From Diphasiastrum complanatum (lineage: Eukaryota; Streptophyta; Lycopodiopsida; Lycopodiales; Lycopodiaceae), in NCBI GenBank assembly GCA_029204225.1, contig CM055101.1, positions 2,782,528 through 2,846,527 on the forward strand: a stretch of 64,000 bases of DNA, in the 5' to 3' direction. Numbering within the stretch: position 1 is the first letter of the stretch; each line of letters starts with the position of its first letter. Made by a program: the position numbers and the translations under genes. The notes under the pieces are model-generated. The model did no database searches, was not told the DNA's origin, and saw nothing but the letters and a program-made list of their open reading frames with translations. Positions 42,901 through 55,269 of the stretch are shown one piece after another.

Positions 42901-45472
42901 TTAGTAGGCTTTAGTTAAGAAGCCAGCCCGAGGGCTTGTCCTGAGCCGGTAACGAGAGTTTACCTGTACATAGGCTAAAATGCCACGTAGAGGCCAACAG
43001 TGAAATCCATGCATTTATTAGGTCTATGCCACGTGGCGTCCCCATGCAAAGGGGACCTTTACTTGTATATGTATCAGTCTCTTTGTAATAAAGATGCTTT
43101 GTGAGCTCTTTTGCTTTATGTGAGCTCCTGCAGTGCTCTGTTACTTGTGGATGTTGTTTATGGTTTCGATGGTTGGCAAAATTGCATATCTAATCTACAC
43201 TCTCCACTAGATCAGAATTTCTGCATAGAATGTTAACTCTACCATCATTTTAAATCCATTCCCAAGCTCACATGACCAAGAACGTCCATTTTTGGATCCC
43301 AAATCACAATACTTGTCGCATGCATGCATTACCAACTTCCAAAACTTTGCATGTCATCATTATCCATGCCAAAAAACATTGCATGAACTTGATTTGCTTT
43401 CCATTCCTCTTGCATGTTGCTCTTTTTGAGTCTTTTACCTTTTACATTTAAGTAATTCCAATGACTATGAGCTGTATAGGCTGAAACAATGCCAAAAAAC
43501 TAGTGGTTTTTATGTTTATTCAAACAATTAGTGCTTCCATCCTCAGATCGTTGTCGGAGGAGCATATGCAGGTCGTTTTGTATGCCTTGACACAAAAACC
43601 TTACGCTAACTATCAGTGCAACAGATCCCGTAGGGAATTGGCCTCTTTTTCTCCAACGCATGCCAAAAGCTAGTGTTAACATATTTATCTCTCCTCTAAC
43701 ACTTCACAATAGGACACCTCTCCAAGTTCCAATAATGGTTTCTACCAATCAATCACGACTACAAATAGAGAATGAAGGCAAGTGTCTTTAAGAACCAATA
43801 CAATCCCCTTCCAAAAGCATCTACATATCAAATCACTCCATTCAACAATTCTCTATGATATGGAAGTGTTTTGGGCAGTTCCACCTGTGACTTCTCTGCT
43901 ACACCAGCAAGTTCGACCCTTCTGAAAAAGACTCAACCTGGTCAAGACCATGATATTCCTGTTGTGAATCTTCATGAGATAAACCGTCTACAAGAGAGGG
44001 ATTTGTGTACAATTTATGCCTTGCTTTCAAGAATGACCACTTGCTACAACCCAAAATTGCATTGAGCATGCTCGACAACCTCAAGACACACCTCAACAGC
44101 TTTTGCTCACAATCGTTTGTTATATGGTACTGCTTAACACCAACAACAAGCTTATTCCCACCAAGAAATTTGTCGTGTAACACGTTCCTATCAAGCATTC
44201 TCTCCAGAACTCTCTCTCAATAATGAGGCTATGCACAGCCCTCTTGAGCATAGATTCGGCCATATAATTACTTATTCAACTAAAATGTGACCCATCAACC
44301 GGAAAAGGCTAATGTTTCACGCTCTCTAGAAACAATCGTTTCTTTCTTGGGGGGCTTTTCACTCTCCGAAATGTGGCTCTAATGCCAGATGGTATATAGC
44401 TGTCGTTCAGCTTGTGAAACCAAAATCGTCATTGATGAGAATAAAGCTCCTCCCTACAATACATCGTTGTTTTATTTCCTGTACTTGTCATTCTAAGATT
44501 TGGGTCACCTTGCAGTCACTAAGTTGATTAGGACCCATTCTGATATGTCTTCATGACTAATAACAATCAGCCCAACGTGGCACATTGTTCAAGTTAACTA
44601 ACCACTCCATCAACTTGTCGGCTCCCCTCTTATCATATGCAAATTACTTAGGCATTGATGGCTACATCCATGGCAGCCACACTTGCATCTTCAACAACTA
44701 CCTGCCAAATGAGCTCATATGGTTGCTACTTGCAACAGACCTAATCTTGCTTGGGCTAGATGCCTAGCCTGGGTTGCCGGCCCCCGCCATAGATTATGAT
44801 CAACAACCCCTCCCTAACCAACCGGTCCGGGGTCATGTTAGGTCCTATAAGGCATTTGCAAATCTCCTTTTGTTGGAGTTGTAATTATCTTCAGAAACTA
44901 TTGTTCATTGACAATTACGGTGAACTTAGTTCAAGAGTAATAAAAGCAAACAATATAGCTCACATATCCAGATAAACGCGGCCAAGGACCTTCATCAAAT
45001 GCTTTCCTTGCTGCCTGCACAGCTAGGTCCACATCCTCCTTGTCTGCTTCTGCTACCTTTGCAATAAGCTCTCCGTTCCTCGGATCCAAAGTGTCAAACG
45101 TCTTTCCTGCAAATATCCATAATTTCCAACCAATTCAACATGCTTGCATGATATGTCTGTCGGACTCTGTTCACGTTTGCAATAGCTACTTTGCAAATCT
45201 GTGGCTGTTCAGTGTTCACTCTTGGCAATTGCTTGGTTCCCCACATCTCAGCAATATAATCTCATTATTTATATCCACACACACACACACACACACACAC
45301 ATTGCTTAGGATACTTGGCAAGTAGATGCCCTGTGCATATGAATGTATGGATGTAAAACCAACCAGATAGAGCATCAACAAATTGGCCATCAATAAAAAG
45401 CTTGGTGTATTTTGCCGAAACAGGAGCTGCCTCCACTTCCACATCTGCACTTGTTCCTACTGATGGTGCCAT
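36110..45472 (-). CDS. ALDH2C: Cytosolic-type aldehyde dehydrogenase (ALDH2 family), ten exons
   Basis: Exons (minus strand): 45472-45364, 45106-44964, 39897-39744, 38379-38150, 38024-37935, 37795-37622, 37186-37049, 36916-36779, 36590-36529, 36383-36110. They total 1512 nt (503 residues plus TGA), all phases agree, and every intron is GT-AG. The enzyme would oxidise aldehydes to acids with NAD(P)+. Landmarks: [47 protein letters not shown], catalytic Glu in LELGGKSP, catalytic Cys in [22 protein letters not shown] and [15 protein letters not shown]. The N-terminus ([14 protein letters not shown]) lacks a transit peptide, which fits the cytosolic plant group (ALDH2C4/REF1-like) acting on sinapaldehyde, coniferaldehyde or acetaldehyde; that subgroup call is inferred. 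It is the only intact host gene here. The weak exon 3 donor (GTCCTC) is odd. Confidence 0.95.
39114..39121. repeat. Target site duplication of the hAT MITE
   Basis: CTCTAGTT here is repeated exactly at 39573-39580, immediately outside the two 11-bp terminal inverted repeats. Confidence 0.9.
39122..39572. mobile_element. hAT-type MITE in ALDH intron 3
   Basis: A 451-bp segment has perfect 11-bp terminal inverted repeats (CACAGTTGCAG...CTGCAACTGTG) and a perfect 8-bp target duplication CTCTAGTT on both sides (39114-39121 and 39573-39580). An 8-bp duplication and a CA-start end are hallmarks of hAT transposons. The inside has no transposase frame. Subterminal AGCGATT/AATCGCT motifs repeat in both orientations. 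It is non-autonomous and would need a hAT transposase from elsewhere. Confidence 0.88.
39700..39741. repeat. (GA)n microsatellite abutting the ALDH exon 3 donor
   Basis: About 20 uninterrupted AG units. On the gene strand it is (CT)n and begins within a few bases of the 5' splice site, which reads CAG|GTCCTCTC. Confidence 0.95.
39945..39991. repeat. (CT)n microsatellite upstream of ALDH exon 3
   Basis: About 23 CT units lie 48 bp upstream of exon 3 in gene orientation. It is the reverse complement of the tract at 39700-39741, so the exon is flanked by inverted simple repeats. Confidence 0.95.
40103..40540 (+). repeat. LTR-like sequence in ALDH intron 2
   Basis: It starts TGTTGTTAGGGACCC and carries a 9-bp stem GGGACCCAA...TTGGGTCCC (40111-40133). 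It shares ordered blocks with the LTR-like sequence at the left edge of the window (TGCCACATGTCA, GGTGGATG, AGCCAGGATG). The right border is approximate. Confidence 0.45.
40541..43180 (+). other. Non-coding repeat DNA filling ALDH intron 2
   Basis: Only short frames occur on either strand and none resembles a known protein. The plus strand is G-rich at 41.0-42.6 kb. Sequence at 42950-43110 has TATATGTATCAG followed by AATAAA and repeated GTGAGCTC, like an LTR promoter and polyadenylation region. AAAATTGCATAT at about 42655 and 43178 might mark a duplication. It could be a large non-autonomous LTR element, but I cannot define its ends. Confidence 0.35.
45276..45301. repeat. (CA)n microsatellite in ALDH intron 1
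   Basis: About 13 uninterrupted CA units lie in the 257-bp first intron. Confidence 0.9.
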
Positions 45473-46180
45473 ATCTTCAAGTAATACCTCCTGTTACTTA
45501 CTTACACCTCCCTCCCTTTGAAACAACACAACATTGCGTTTCAGGATTTGGACATAAGTCGAATTGAATCAAATCAGAAAACCAGAAACACAAAACAAGG
45601 TCGGTAGATGTAGAGTAGCAACAAAACCCACAAATGCAAAGAGGCCATCAGAAATTTCAGAGACCGAAGCAGCAAACTTTTCATCATTCTATAATAATAC
45701 AAAAAAGAAAGCAACAGACAATTGATCCATAACTGGAGTTGTTTACTGCCTCAAATTCTGCTGCCACACAAACTCTGGAGTCTCCAAGACTCCAAGACTC
45801 TCTCTTCTCTACTCTACTTTAATCAATTGTCATACATATACGTACTTCAGTTGTTATTATTTATTTATTATTTGTTGGTACTTTGATTGATTGATGTGAG
45901 AGAGAGAGAGGGGGGGGGGGGGCAAGCCTAACACGTAGTATGCTAGCCATTGAACTTTCCACGTGTCAGGGACCCACAAACATGAATGAATGGTGAAGGG
46001 AAGAATGGCATTTGCATGTTGCAATGCGTGTCAAGGCCTTACTTGCCTTTCTAAAGAAGGACCAAAATAAAAAGAATAGTGTCAAATTGAAAGGCATTGT
46101 CCCTTCAATTTGAGAGGTTCAACTTGAGATCTCATATCAGGGAGGTTCAATTTGAGATCTCATATCAGGGGAGGCGATGG
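45473..46180 (-). promoter_or_regulatory. ALDH upstream region
   Basis: This is the presumed 5' UTR and promoter. A (GA)n tract followed by 12 Gs lies at 45898-45922. A 29-bp unit (GAGGTTCAA(C/T)TTGAGATCTCATATCAGG) is repeated in tandem at 46113-46171. I cannot assign a TATA box or transcription start with confidence. Confidence 0.35.
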
Positions 46181-48500
46181 GAGGGGCAAGGCAAATTTTT
46201 GAAGTTCTTCTTTGAGAAGTGCAAAGAAAGACTGAAATGTTTTGTTTGAAAGGTTAGCATGAACCTTGCAACTTACATGCTCTACAAAACAAATGAAAAG
46301 AGGTTAAAGGATCTCTCTATTCAACACAATTTGAAGGAGACCTTTTTTTTTTAAGGTGTATGTAAATAGGAACAAAAATTTAATATTATTATATAAACAT
46401 ATCTCATAATATTTTGGGGCCTTGCCATGTGACGAGGAATTGACATCATTGACATGTTTGTGCTTTACCTTTCATTTGATAGACACCTCTACTTTTTCAC
46501 TAGTTTAAATGTCCATCACATTCATTAGAAATTGGCCAAGCTGGTCTATATAATATATGTACATTGGGTAAGGCGCCCAAACCATGACCCTCAGCCCATA
46601 AAGCACCTCACTAAAACATGTCAAGGTCAATGGACCAAGTTGGGCAGGAAAGTTTAGGCCACCGTCACACTTATTGTCTCATAGACGTGTTGGAGCCTCG
46701 TACCCATTTTAGGCCATGCCAACCACTAGTTCAACAGTGTACATGTGTGCATAAAATATGCTAGTGCAATGTAATAGCAATCTTAATCTCATCTCAAAAC
46801 TTGTGGCTGACTCTAATTTACTACATTTGTGAAATTTTTAACTTCTCACTTTATTCTAAACTTTTATAAATTGTGTCTGGTCCTCTAATAAGTAGTAAAT
46901 TGGTTGGGACTTTGTTTGGTCTATATCCATTAGGTTAGAATTCTAACACTCTAGCCCCAAGCAAATGACGACAAACTAGAGAAAACATGAGAAAACAAAA
47001 AACTAACTAAAAGTTATAGTGACACTTGGGTAAGTGATAGCCTTTTTAAGGTCAAGAACTCGATCCCAATTACTTGCAAAAATGAGAATATGCATGAGAA
47101 AATTAGTAAAACGACATTCTCAATTTTTAAAATCACTCAAACCATGATTGCCATGACACTTTTTTATTCACTTGAAACTCAAAAACTTTATAGTTCATAT
47201 AGTCACTAATGAGACTCACCACACATTTTGTAGTAGGCGCCTCAAAAGGTCGTTGGGACTTGAGCGGTTTGCCCAAGACATGGTTAAGTCTTGGTGCCAT
47301 TATTGGAGAGACGGTGCTAGATCTACTTAGAGAAGTTTTTACTCGCCCTACCTCTTTTCTTGTATTTTCTATTAAAATCTTTATTCATCACTTCATTAGT
47401 GACTAGAGCAGGCTCTATACTAGAATTCCACAAATGGGCAAATTAAATTATTTTTACTTGCGCCCCTCTCTACTCTCTGATTTAAATATCTTCCTTCCCA
47501 GTTATTCTTTTTACTTGCACTCTTTTTTGTACCAAGTACTCATCGATAGCCGTCAAAAGACATCTCGGTGAGTTAAATCAATTACTCACACTAATACTTC
47601 TTGGATTACTCACATATACCTTGTTTATATTTTTCTCTTTGTTGGTGTTCTATAATCATCATTTCGTGCCTAGTGAGTACAACTATCATTACTTCACTGA
47701 TACTCGCACCTATCTAGTACTCACTAGTAGAGGAAAATTCAAAACTGTGCAGTTGAAATTGATTATCAACCATCCCACTTTATTCTATCATTTTCTCTTT
47801 TTATGTATTTTCTGTTCTCATTTTAATTTATTTACAACGATCAAACCATGCCGAAAGCCTACTCGAAATCCATTCCTAGAAGGTAACCAAAGGCAAAAAC
47901 AAGTCAATCGTGAAATCCCATGGCATAATGCCCATTGAAGCGACCCAATGGCATAGCAACAAGCCACACTTCAGTGTCAAGAACGCAAAAAGGTTGTAGT
48001 AAGCGTCCTTCCACTTGGACCAATAGTCCAAAATTGAAATGGTAATTATCCTCAAGGTGCACTAGGGAGCTGAGACATGACGACTAGATTCCTAGGGTTG
48101 GTCAAGTTGCCTAGGTTTTTGTCTTACTGAACTTCCCCCATAGTTCTGCTAGCATTGCTCCCTCTGTCCTAGAATATAGTGTTGTCTAGTAAAGCATGCT
48201 TTTCTAGACCTAGTTTTTATTTTGCTGATTAAGCTTGGCATAATTAATCTAGCTTCCGAACATCATCCCAAGAGTTACCCCAGTTGGCAAAATCAACTTA
48301 GATCATGGACATGGGTCCCAAGAGCTGACCAGACAATCGAGGTCCAAAGCTAGCTCATGACTTGTGACTAATTGACTAGCTCACCATAGGCCGAAGGCTC
48401 GGTCCTTGACTTCCTAACTTGCTTTGAGACTTTTGGGAGTTTCACTCATCCGAGTCTTATGAGTCATGCTTGTTGCACCTGAGTCAACTTCACAACATCC
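46181..48500. other. Unassigned; possible minus-strand LTR at the right end
   Basis: No protein similarity is visible. At about 48499, read on the minus strand, CAAACAAGAGGAGGA is followed by TGTTGTGAAGTTGACTC. This resembles a polypurine tract and LTR start, so part of 47-48.5 kb may be an LTR. The evidence is weak. Confidence 0.3.
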
Positions 48501-48539
48501 TCCTCTTGTTTGAGAAAACTGATGTTCTCATCAGGGCCA

Positions 48540-49030
48540 AACTAAGCGTAAGACACATGGTGCAAATCGCGAATAAATCCCGAAACACCCCGAACACCTC
48601 AAAAAATCTCGAATAAATTCGGAAACAAAATAAATGCCGAAGAAATCCAAAAAATCACGAAAAGAAACCGATAATGTGGAAAACCATCCGCTGCGGCGGA
48701 TGACTTCCTCCATATTTTTTTTTTGAAAAAATGAACATCCCAAAAATTACTAGAAAAATCGCGAATAAATCTAGAATATATCTCGAAAAATCTTGAAAAT
48801 CACGAGGATCCGCGAAGATCCCGAAAATACGCGAAGACCGCGAAGATTCCGAAAATCAAGAAATCACGAAGATCGGGAAAATCTGCGAAGACCGCGAAGA
48901 TCCCGAAAACAATTTAAAAATTCTGGAGGAAGCCATCCGTCGCGACGGATGGCTTTTCGAAAATCCCCAGAAATCCTCGAAAAAAAAAAGCAAAAAAAAA
49001 AAAACTCAAAAATCAAAGAAAATCCAAAAA
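48540..49030. repeat. Foldback repeat with GCGACGGAT-type palindromes
   Basis: AAGCCATCCGTC-GC-GACGGATGGCTT at 48930-48955 is a perfect 26-bp palindrome. A related imperfect palindrome, CATCCGC-TGCG-GCGGATG, lies at 48686-48703. Their flanks (GGAAAACC...ACTTCCTCC and its reverse counterpart) show the two are inverted copies of each other. The space around them is filled with CGAA-rich degenerate repeats such as CGCGAAGATCCCGAAAAT and CGAATAAAT. It resembles the hairpin-rich ends of CACTA-derived plant MITEs, but I see no clear terminal repeats. Confidence 0.6.
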
Positions 49031-49087
49031 ATAGATATAATAACGAATCTAAAATGTTTTTTCAGAGAAGTTGGTACGAATAAAAGT

Positions 49088-49387
49088 GTGGTCATAATTT
49101 CAAAGGTGTCTAAAATGGATTGTCCCTTGCCATACCCTCACGGTGAATTTGATCGCCTAGGAGAAGTTCACAACTATATCTCCATCGATCCCATTGCAAA
49201 AAAAATCTTGTGGAATAATGCAGATATTGTTGATATGAATGAACTCGTTCTTGCCAATTGTCCATTATACAACATTGATGACGTTGTTGAATGTATGGAT
49301 TTTCAAGCAGTAGTAGTTTGCACTGCTAAATTGTCATGTACTTTTAGTACATCCATGCTTATCAATGCATCAGAATATCCATTGTAA
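49088..49387 (+). CDS. Hypothetical 99-codon frame
   Basis: The frame opens MVIISKVSKMDCPLPYPHG and continues with DRLGEVHNYISIDP and ADIVDMNELVLANCPLYN. The amino acid mix is protein-like, unlike neighbouring frames, but I recognise no family. It could be an exon, a fragment of a decayed gene, or chance. No splice sites convinced me. Confidence 0.25.
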   Translation: MVIISKVSKMDCPLPYPHGEFDRLGEVHNYISIDPIAKKILWNNADIVDMNELVLANCPLYNIDDVVECMDFQAVVVCTAKLSCTFSTSMLINASEYPL

Positions 49388-49389
49388 GC

Positions 49390-50479
<1,090 letters not shown>

Positions 50480-51511
50480 AGATTAATAGAAAAAAAAAAC
50501 CATTTTGCTCAAACATTTGCGAGCAAGGTGCTACTCGAGGCTAAATCGCGCAGTACTGTTTTGGTCCCTCCTCACAAAATTAATAGGCCATATCTTTATC
50601 GGTGTCGTGAAAGATCATCGCAATTTAGATGATGTAAAGCATTATGAGACACTAACAAGAATTTACGTTCAGTTAAGAGAAAGGGTATGCATTCAAGCCA
50701 TTTCGCTCTTCAAGGAAGCTCAACCTGAGTATCACGAACTGGCAGAGATTATTTTACATTTAAGGCTTCAAGAAAGCTCAACTTGAATTATCACGAACTC
50801 GCACAGCCCTGACAGCAGCAAAAGACTAATTGAGGCAGCAAGATGATCGTATCACAGGCAGGAAGATCTGAATTCTCCTCACGAAGCATGGGAAGGATGA
50901 ATCGATCACGCTAAGCATACAAATCAGGATACATAAATGTCCTCTCTCTCTCTCCGTCAGCTACCTACTCTCGCTCTCTCTCTACCGCGACGTCGGCTAC
51001 ATTGATTCTCTCTCTACGACCCCCCCTCCCTCTCTAACCATCGGCTACCTACTCTCTCTCTCTACCTTCACGTCGGCTACCTCCTCTCTCTCTCTAGATT
51101 CTGTCGGTTGAGATTTTTTTCTCTTTCTAAATTCTGTCAGTTGAGATTTTTCCTCTTTTCTCTCTCTAGTCTGATCCGTTCTGTTGTCACAAGTTTTTTT
51201 GACAAGCACCCAAATGCACCAAAAGAGCAGCCGATAAAAAAAATTTGTTGACAATTTTCAGATTTTTGATGGTTCTTTCTATTCTTCTATGAGCACAAGA
51301 ATGTTTCATGGATTCCAAAAAAATTATTGAATTCGATTTTGATTTTTCTTTAACCCCTTAATTCTAAGTTGTTTAAATTCAGTTTACCTTTCATTCTTTA
51401 ACTCTACGTAATTATTTGAGCTCAAAATTTAGTGAAGTAAAAACAAAAAGTGTTCAAAACGATAAGACAAATTCATTGAGACTATCCGAATTACTGTTGT
51501 AATGCTTCAGA

Positions 51512-51780
51512 ATGGGTGATAAGGGAAAACAGACAGTGGATAAAAATAACCCACCTCAAGACGACTTGCCTACTGATGAAACGATGGAAGAACTGCAGGT
51601 TTCAAACCAGCAAGAAAACATACTAAGTAAAATGCAGGTTACTCAAGATCTGATAGTTACAATGCTGCAAGCAATGGAAAGAAATCGACTTGCTGATGAG
51701 GCAAAATGAGACAAATTGTTTGATAGCCTAGCTGGTAGGCAAGACAAACTAGCGGCGAACAATTTGCAAAATCTTCTAGA
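51512..51780 (+). pseudogene. Gag N-terminal stump of an LTR retrotransposon
   Basis: ATG 51512 opens MGDKGKQTVDKN with an acidic, glutamine-rich, coiled-coil-like sequence. TGA at 51707-51709 interrupts it, and the same frame continues as DKLFDSLAGRQDKLA. Capsid, knuckle and pol are missing and LTR-type sequence follows, so this is an internally deleted copy. Confidence 0.5.
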
Positions 51781-51799
51781 CTGTTCTTCAAGCTCACCT

Positions 51800-52405
51800 G
51801 TCGCGAAACTGTCGCTAATAGTTCGTGAAATATTCTAGATTTCTTCTTCAAGCTAGAAAATTGTCATTTGTCATGAACAATTCGCGAAAGACGAAAATGT
51901 CGTGAAAAGACAAGTGTTGCGAATAATTTGCGAAACACGAAGCTAAGACAAAGAGATAAACTATTGCGAATAATTCGCGAACAAAATTTATTTGACCTTG
52001 AAAATAGAGCGTCTATTTGAATATCAACCATTGTAAACAGTTAGATATCTACTGTTACAACATTAAAAGACCAAAAGACCTGTAAATAAAAGGCCAAAAG
52101 ACCTGTCCTATATAAATACATGTGCACTACTCGTTGTAACTCACTCACTCAATCAGAGATAGCAAGAGATGTATATTGATGAATCAGATTCAGAGTTATA
52201 AAATTTGTTTTTGATCAATAGTTTCTTATTGTCTAAATTGTCTTAAGTTGTCTCTTACTTCCGCATATAGCACGCATATTCAATTAGAGCTAATACCGTT
52301 CTATTAGTACATAGATCAGACCCGATTGAAGACACTAATATTAGTTTGATTTATTCAAACTTTCATCGTGTTCTCTGTGGAAGAATAATTTTTATTTTTC
52401 CTACA
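51800..52405 (+). repeat. LTR (plus strand) with repeated GCGAATAATTCGCGAA motifs
   Basis: It ends CCTACA and is followed by a primer site, which fixes the orientation. A TATA box (CCTATATAAATAC) lies at about 52108-52120. GCGAATAATT(C/T)GCGAA-type near-palindromes occur several times at 51750-51980. The left border is approximate. Confidence 0.6.
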
Positions 52406-52406
52406 G

Positions 52407-52418
52407 TGGTATCAGAGC
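52407..52418 (+). promoter_or_regulatory. Primer binding site, tRNA-iMet
   Basis: TGGTATCAGAGC starts one base after the LTR end CCTACAG. Only about 20 further bases of internal sequence follow before a second LTR copy begins. Confidence 0.8.
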
Positions 52419-52436
52419 TTACAGAATTAAATCATA

Positions 52437-52583
52437 AATTGTCGCGAATAATTTGCAAACAGAATTTATTTGGCCCTGAAAATAGAGCGTCTATTTGAAT
52501 ATCAACCGTTGTAGACGGTTAGATATCTGTTGTTACAACATTAAAAAGCCAAAAGACCTGTAAATAAAAGGCCAAAAGACCTG
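52437..52583 (+). repeat. Second, partial LTR copy in tandem
   Basis: It matches 51967-52110 closely (GCGAATAATTTGC, ATAGAGCGTCTATTTGAATATC, CCAAAAGACCTGTAAATAAAAGG) in the same orientation. It is cut off where the copia RNase H begins. Confidence 0.85.
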
Positions 52584-55258
52584 TCATGTGTTCCTCCCCA
52601 ATCTAAGTCAGAGTAGCCTCGTAGGACGAGTGGGTTGATAGCATTTCCATCGTAACATAAAATGTGGTCTAAGCTTCCCTGAATATATCTCATCGCCCTC
52701 TTTAATGCTTTCCAATGAGAGATCCTAGGATTAGACATGAATTAACTTAACATGCTAATAGTGTATGCTAAATCTGGTCTAATACACATACATTAGAGAT
52801 CCGATTAGTGAATGATAAGGGTACTTTGCTAAGTCGGGTATTTCACTATTAGTCTCAGCACAAGAAAGGTGGGGTATCAATTGGTTTGCAATCAGACATA
52901 TGAAACTTTTCTAAAATGCCTTTTAGATATGTCTGTTGGCTAAGATAGATCTTTTTCTGAAGTTTATCTCTAGTAATGTGAATTCCTAGCAAAGAATGGA
53001 CAGCTCCTAAATCAGTCATGTCAAATTCCTTTGACAGATCACTCTTAGTGGTGTGCATAAGAGAAGTGTCGTTAGACAAAATAAATGCATCATCTATGTA
53101 AAGAGCTATGTGAACTGAATTGGTGTCTATATGCTTTGAATAAACATTATAGTCAGCTGAATTGTTTGCAAATCCTAATTGAATGAGATAAGAGTTGATT
53201 CTATCGAACCATGCTCTTGCGGCCTGTTTCAGACCGTAGATTTCTTTGTGCAGCTTGCACACTTTGTGCTCTTGGCCTTTGACTTCGAATCCTTCCGGTT
53301 GGATGGTATACAGCTCCTCTTCGACATTGCCATTGAGAAATGTTGTCTTGACATACATTTGGTGCATTTCGAGGTCTTCCGTGGCTGCTAACGCAATCAG
53401 AGTCCTGATTGACTGCATCTTGACGATAGGACTTAAAATTTCTTGATAATCCACTCCTTGGACTTGAGTGAATCCTTTAGCCACCAGCCGTGCTTTCCAT
53501 TTTATAATGGAACCATCAGAGTTGACCTTCTTCTTGAAGATGCACTTGTTGTCTATAACTCTCTTGTGAGTGGAGAAGTCACCAGCGTCTAGGTCTGATT
53601 CGTCAAAAGTGAGTTGTACTCGCTTTCCATAGCTCCTTGCCACTTCACAACATCCTTGGAGTTAATTGCTTCGGCTAGGCTCTCTGGTTCTTCTGATGAA
53701 GTCCATAATGATTGAGGTACATACCTCTCAGGAATTGTCCAAGTTCGTGGGGATCTGCGGACGTTGGGTTGACCAGGATGCGATGATGCTTCTTCTTGAA
53801 TTTTTTCAGATCTGTTTGAGCGAGCTTGGTCTGGTTTGATGACAGATACTGTCGACTTCTGTAGCTGTAGCTGCAAGTTCTATAAAAGAAACATCAACGT
53901 TGGAAGAATCCATGCTACGTAAAATAGGATGAAATGACATACATCGTTTATCGATGGTTGTTTGAAATCATAGTATATATTTTCTTGAAATATTACATCC
54001 CTAGAGACAAATACTACATTGATGGATGGATCATAAACTTTATAAGCTTTATGTTCATCAAGATAGCCAATGAAAATACATTTATTTGTCGTATGGTCCA
54101 GCTTCTTCCTAAGCTGTTTAGGAATGTGAACAAAACATATACAACCAAAGATTCTTAAATGGTTGACACTAGGCTTGTGCCCATGCCAAACTTCATGAGG
54201 AGTCTTGTTGTTGACAGGTTTGGTGCTGGATCTATTCTGTACGTAACAGGCCGTGGCAGTAGCTTCTGTCCTGAACTTCGCAGGTAGATGTGCTTGATGT
54301 AGCATGGATCTGGCTGAGTTGAGAACAGTTTGATTCTTTCTATAATCCCGTTCTGTTGAGGTGAATAGAAAGTGATGAATTGTCTTCTGATACCATCACC
54401 AGCCATGTGGTCGGACATCTCGTTAGAGATGTATTCGCCGCCACCATCAGTTCATAGTGCCTTCACTTTCCTAGACTTTTGTGTCTCAGCCATGGCCTTA
54501 AATCTCTTGAAGCATTCAAAGGCTTCAGATTTGTGCTTAATGAACATGGCTGTAGGTCATCTAGAATAATCATCTATGAAAGTAATAAAATAGATTGCAT
54601 CACCTAATGACGGAGCTGGCATTGGACCACAGAGATCGATATGTACAAGATCTAATAGATGCTTTGTTTTGATGGAATGTGATTTTGGAAACTTGCTTCT
54701 AGAGTGCTTCCCATAGATGCATGATTCACAAAAGAAATATTTCCTATCTAATGAAGACAGGAAATACAAACCATCAGCTAAATTATTACAACGTATATAA
54801 GAAAGTATTCTTGTATTCACGTGTCCAAATCGACTATGCCACAGAACAACACTGTTGTTTACATTTTCATCAGAGATACTAGCTAATGCAACTGAAGTAG
54901 AGAGTACATAAATATTTCTGACTCTAGTGCATGTAGTCAGAGTAGTATCTTCCTCGAGTATTGTACCCTACTCAGATGAGAAGGTAACAGTGTAGCCCTC
55001 ATCAGTTATCTTAGAGACTGATAACAGATTCTTTGATAGCTGAGGAACGTGAAGGACGTTAGGAACATAAATGAACAGATCGTTGTTGAAGCTGATCTTC
55101 ACTGCTCCTTTGTCTTCCATGCGTATGGTGCTAGAATCTTTGAGGTAGATGAATTGGTCTCTGCTATAAGCTGTGTACTCCGTAAACCATTCCTTGCGAG
55201 AGGTCATGTGTTGGGTAGCGCCGCTGTCCAAGTACCAGCTATCACAGTTATATAGAAA
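52584..55258 (-). pseudogene. Ty1-copia pol, protease to RNase H (decayed)
   Basis: Minus strand, in order: protease WYLDSGATQHMT (about 55250-55200); gag-pre-integrase region with CESCIYGKHSRSKF (about 54735); integrase with HIDLCGPM, FIDDYSR and SPQQNGIIER; a linker; RT from VIDNKCIFKKK (about 53560) with KARLVAKGFTQ, YGLKQAARAWF and the catalytic YIDDAFIL (about 53090); then RNase H with RAMRYIQGSLD and GYSDLDWGG (about 52690-52610). RNase H is cut off by an LTR at 52583. Several frameshifts occur in the integrase. Gag is separated by a Ty3 LTR at about 55.27 kb. It is an old, dead element. Confidence 0.9.
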
Positions 55259-55269
55259 TTAGAACCATT

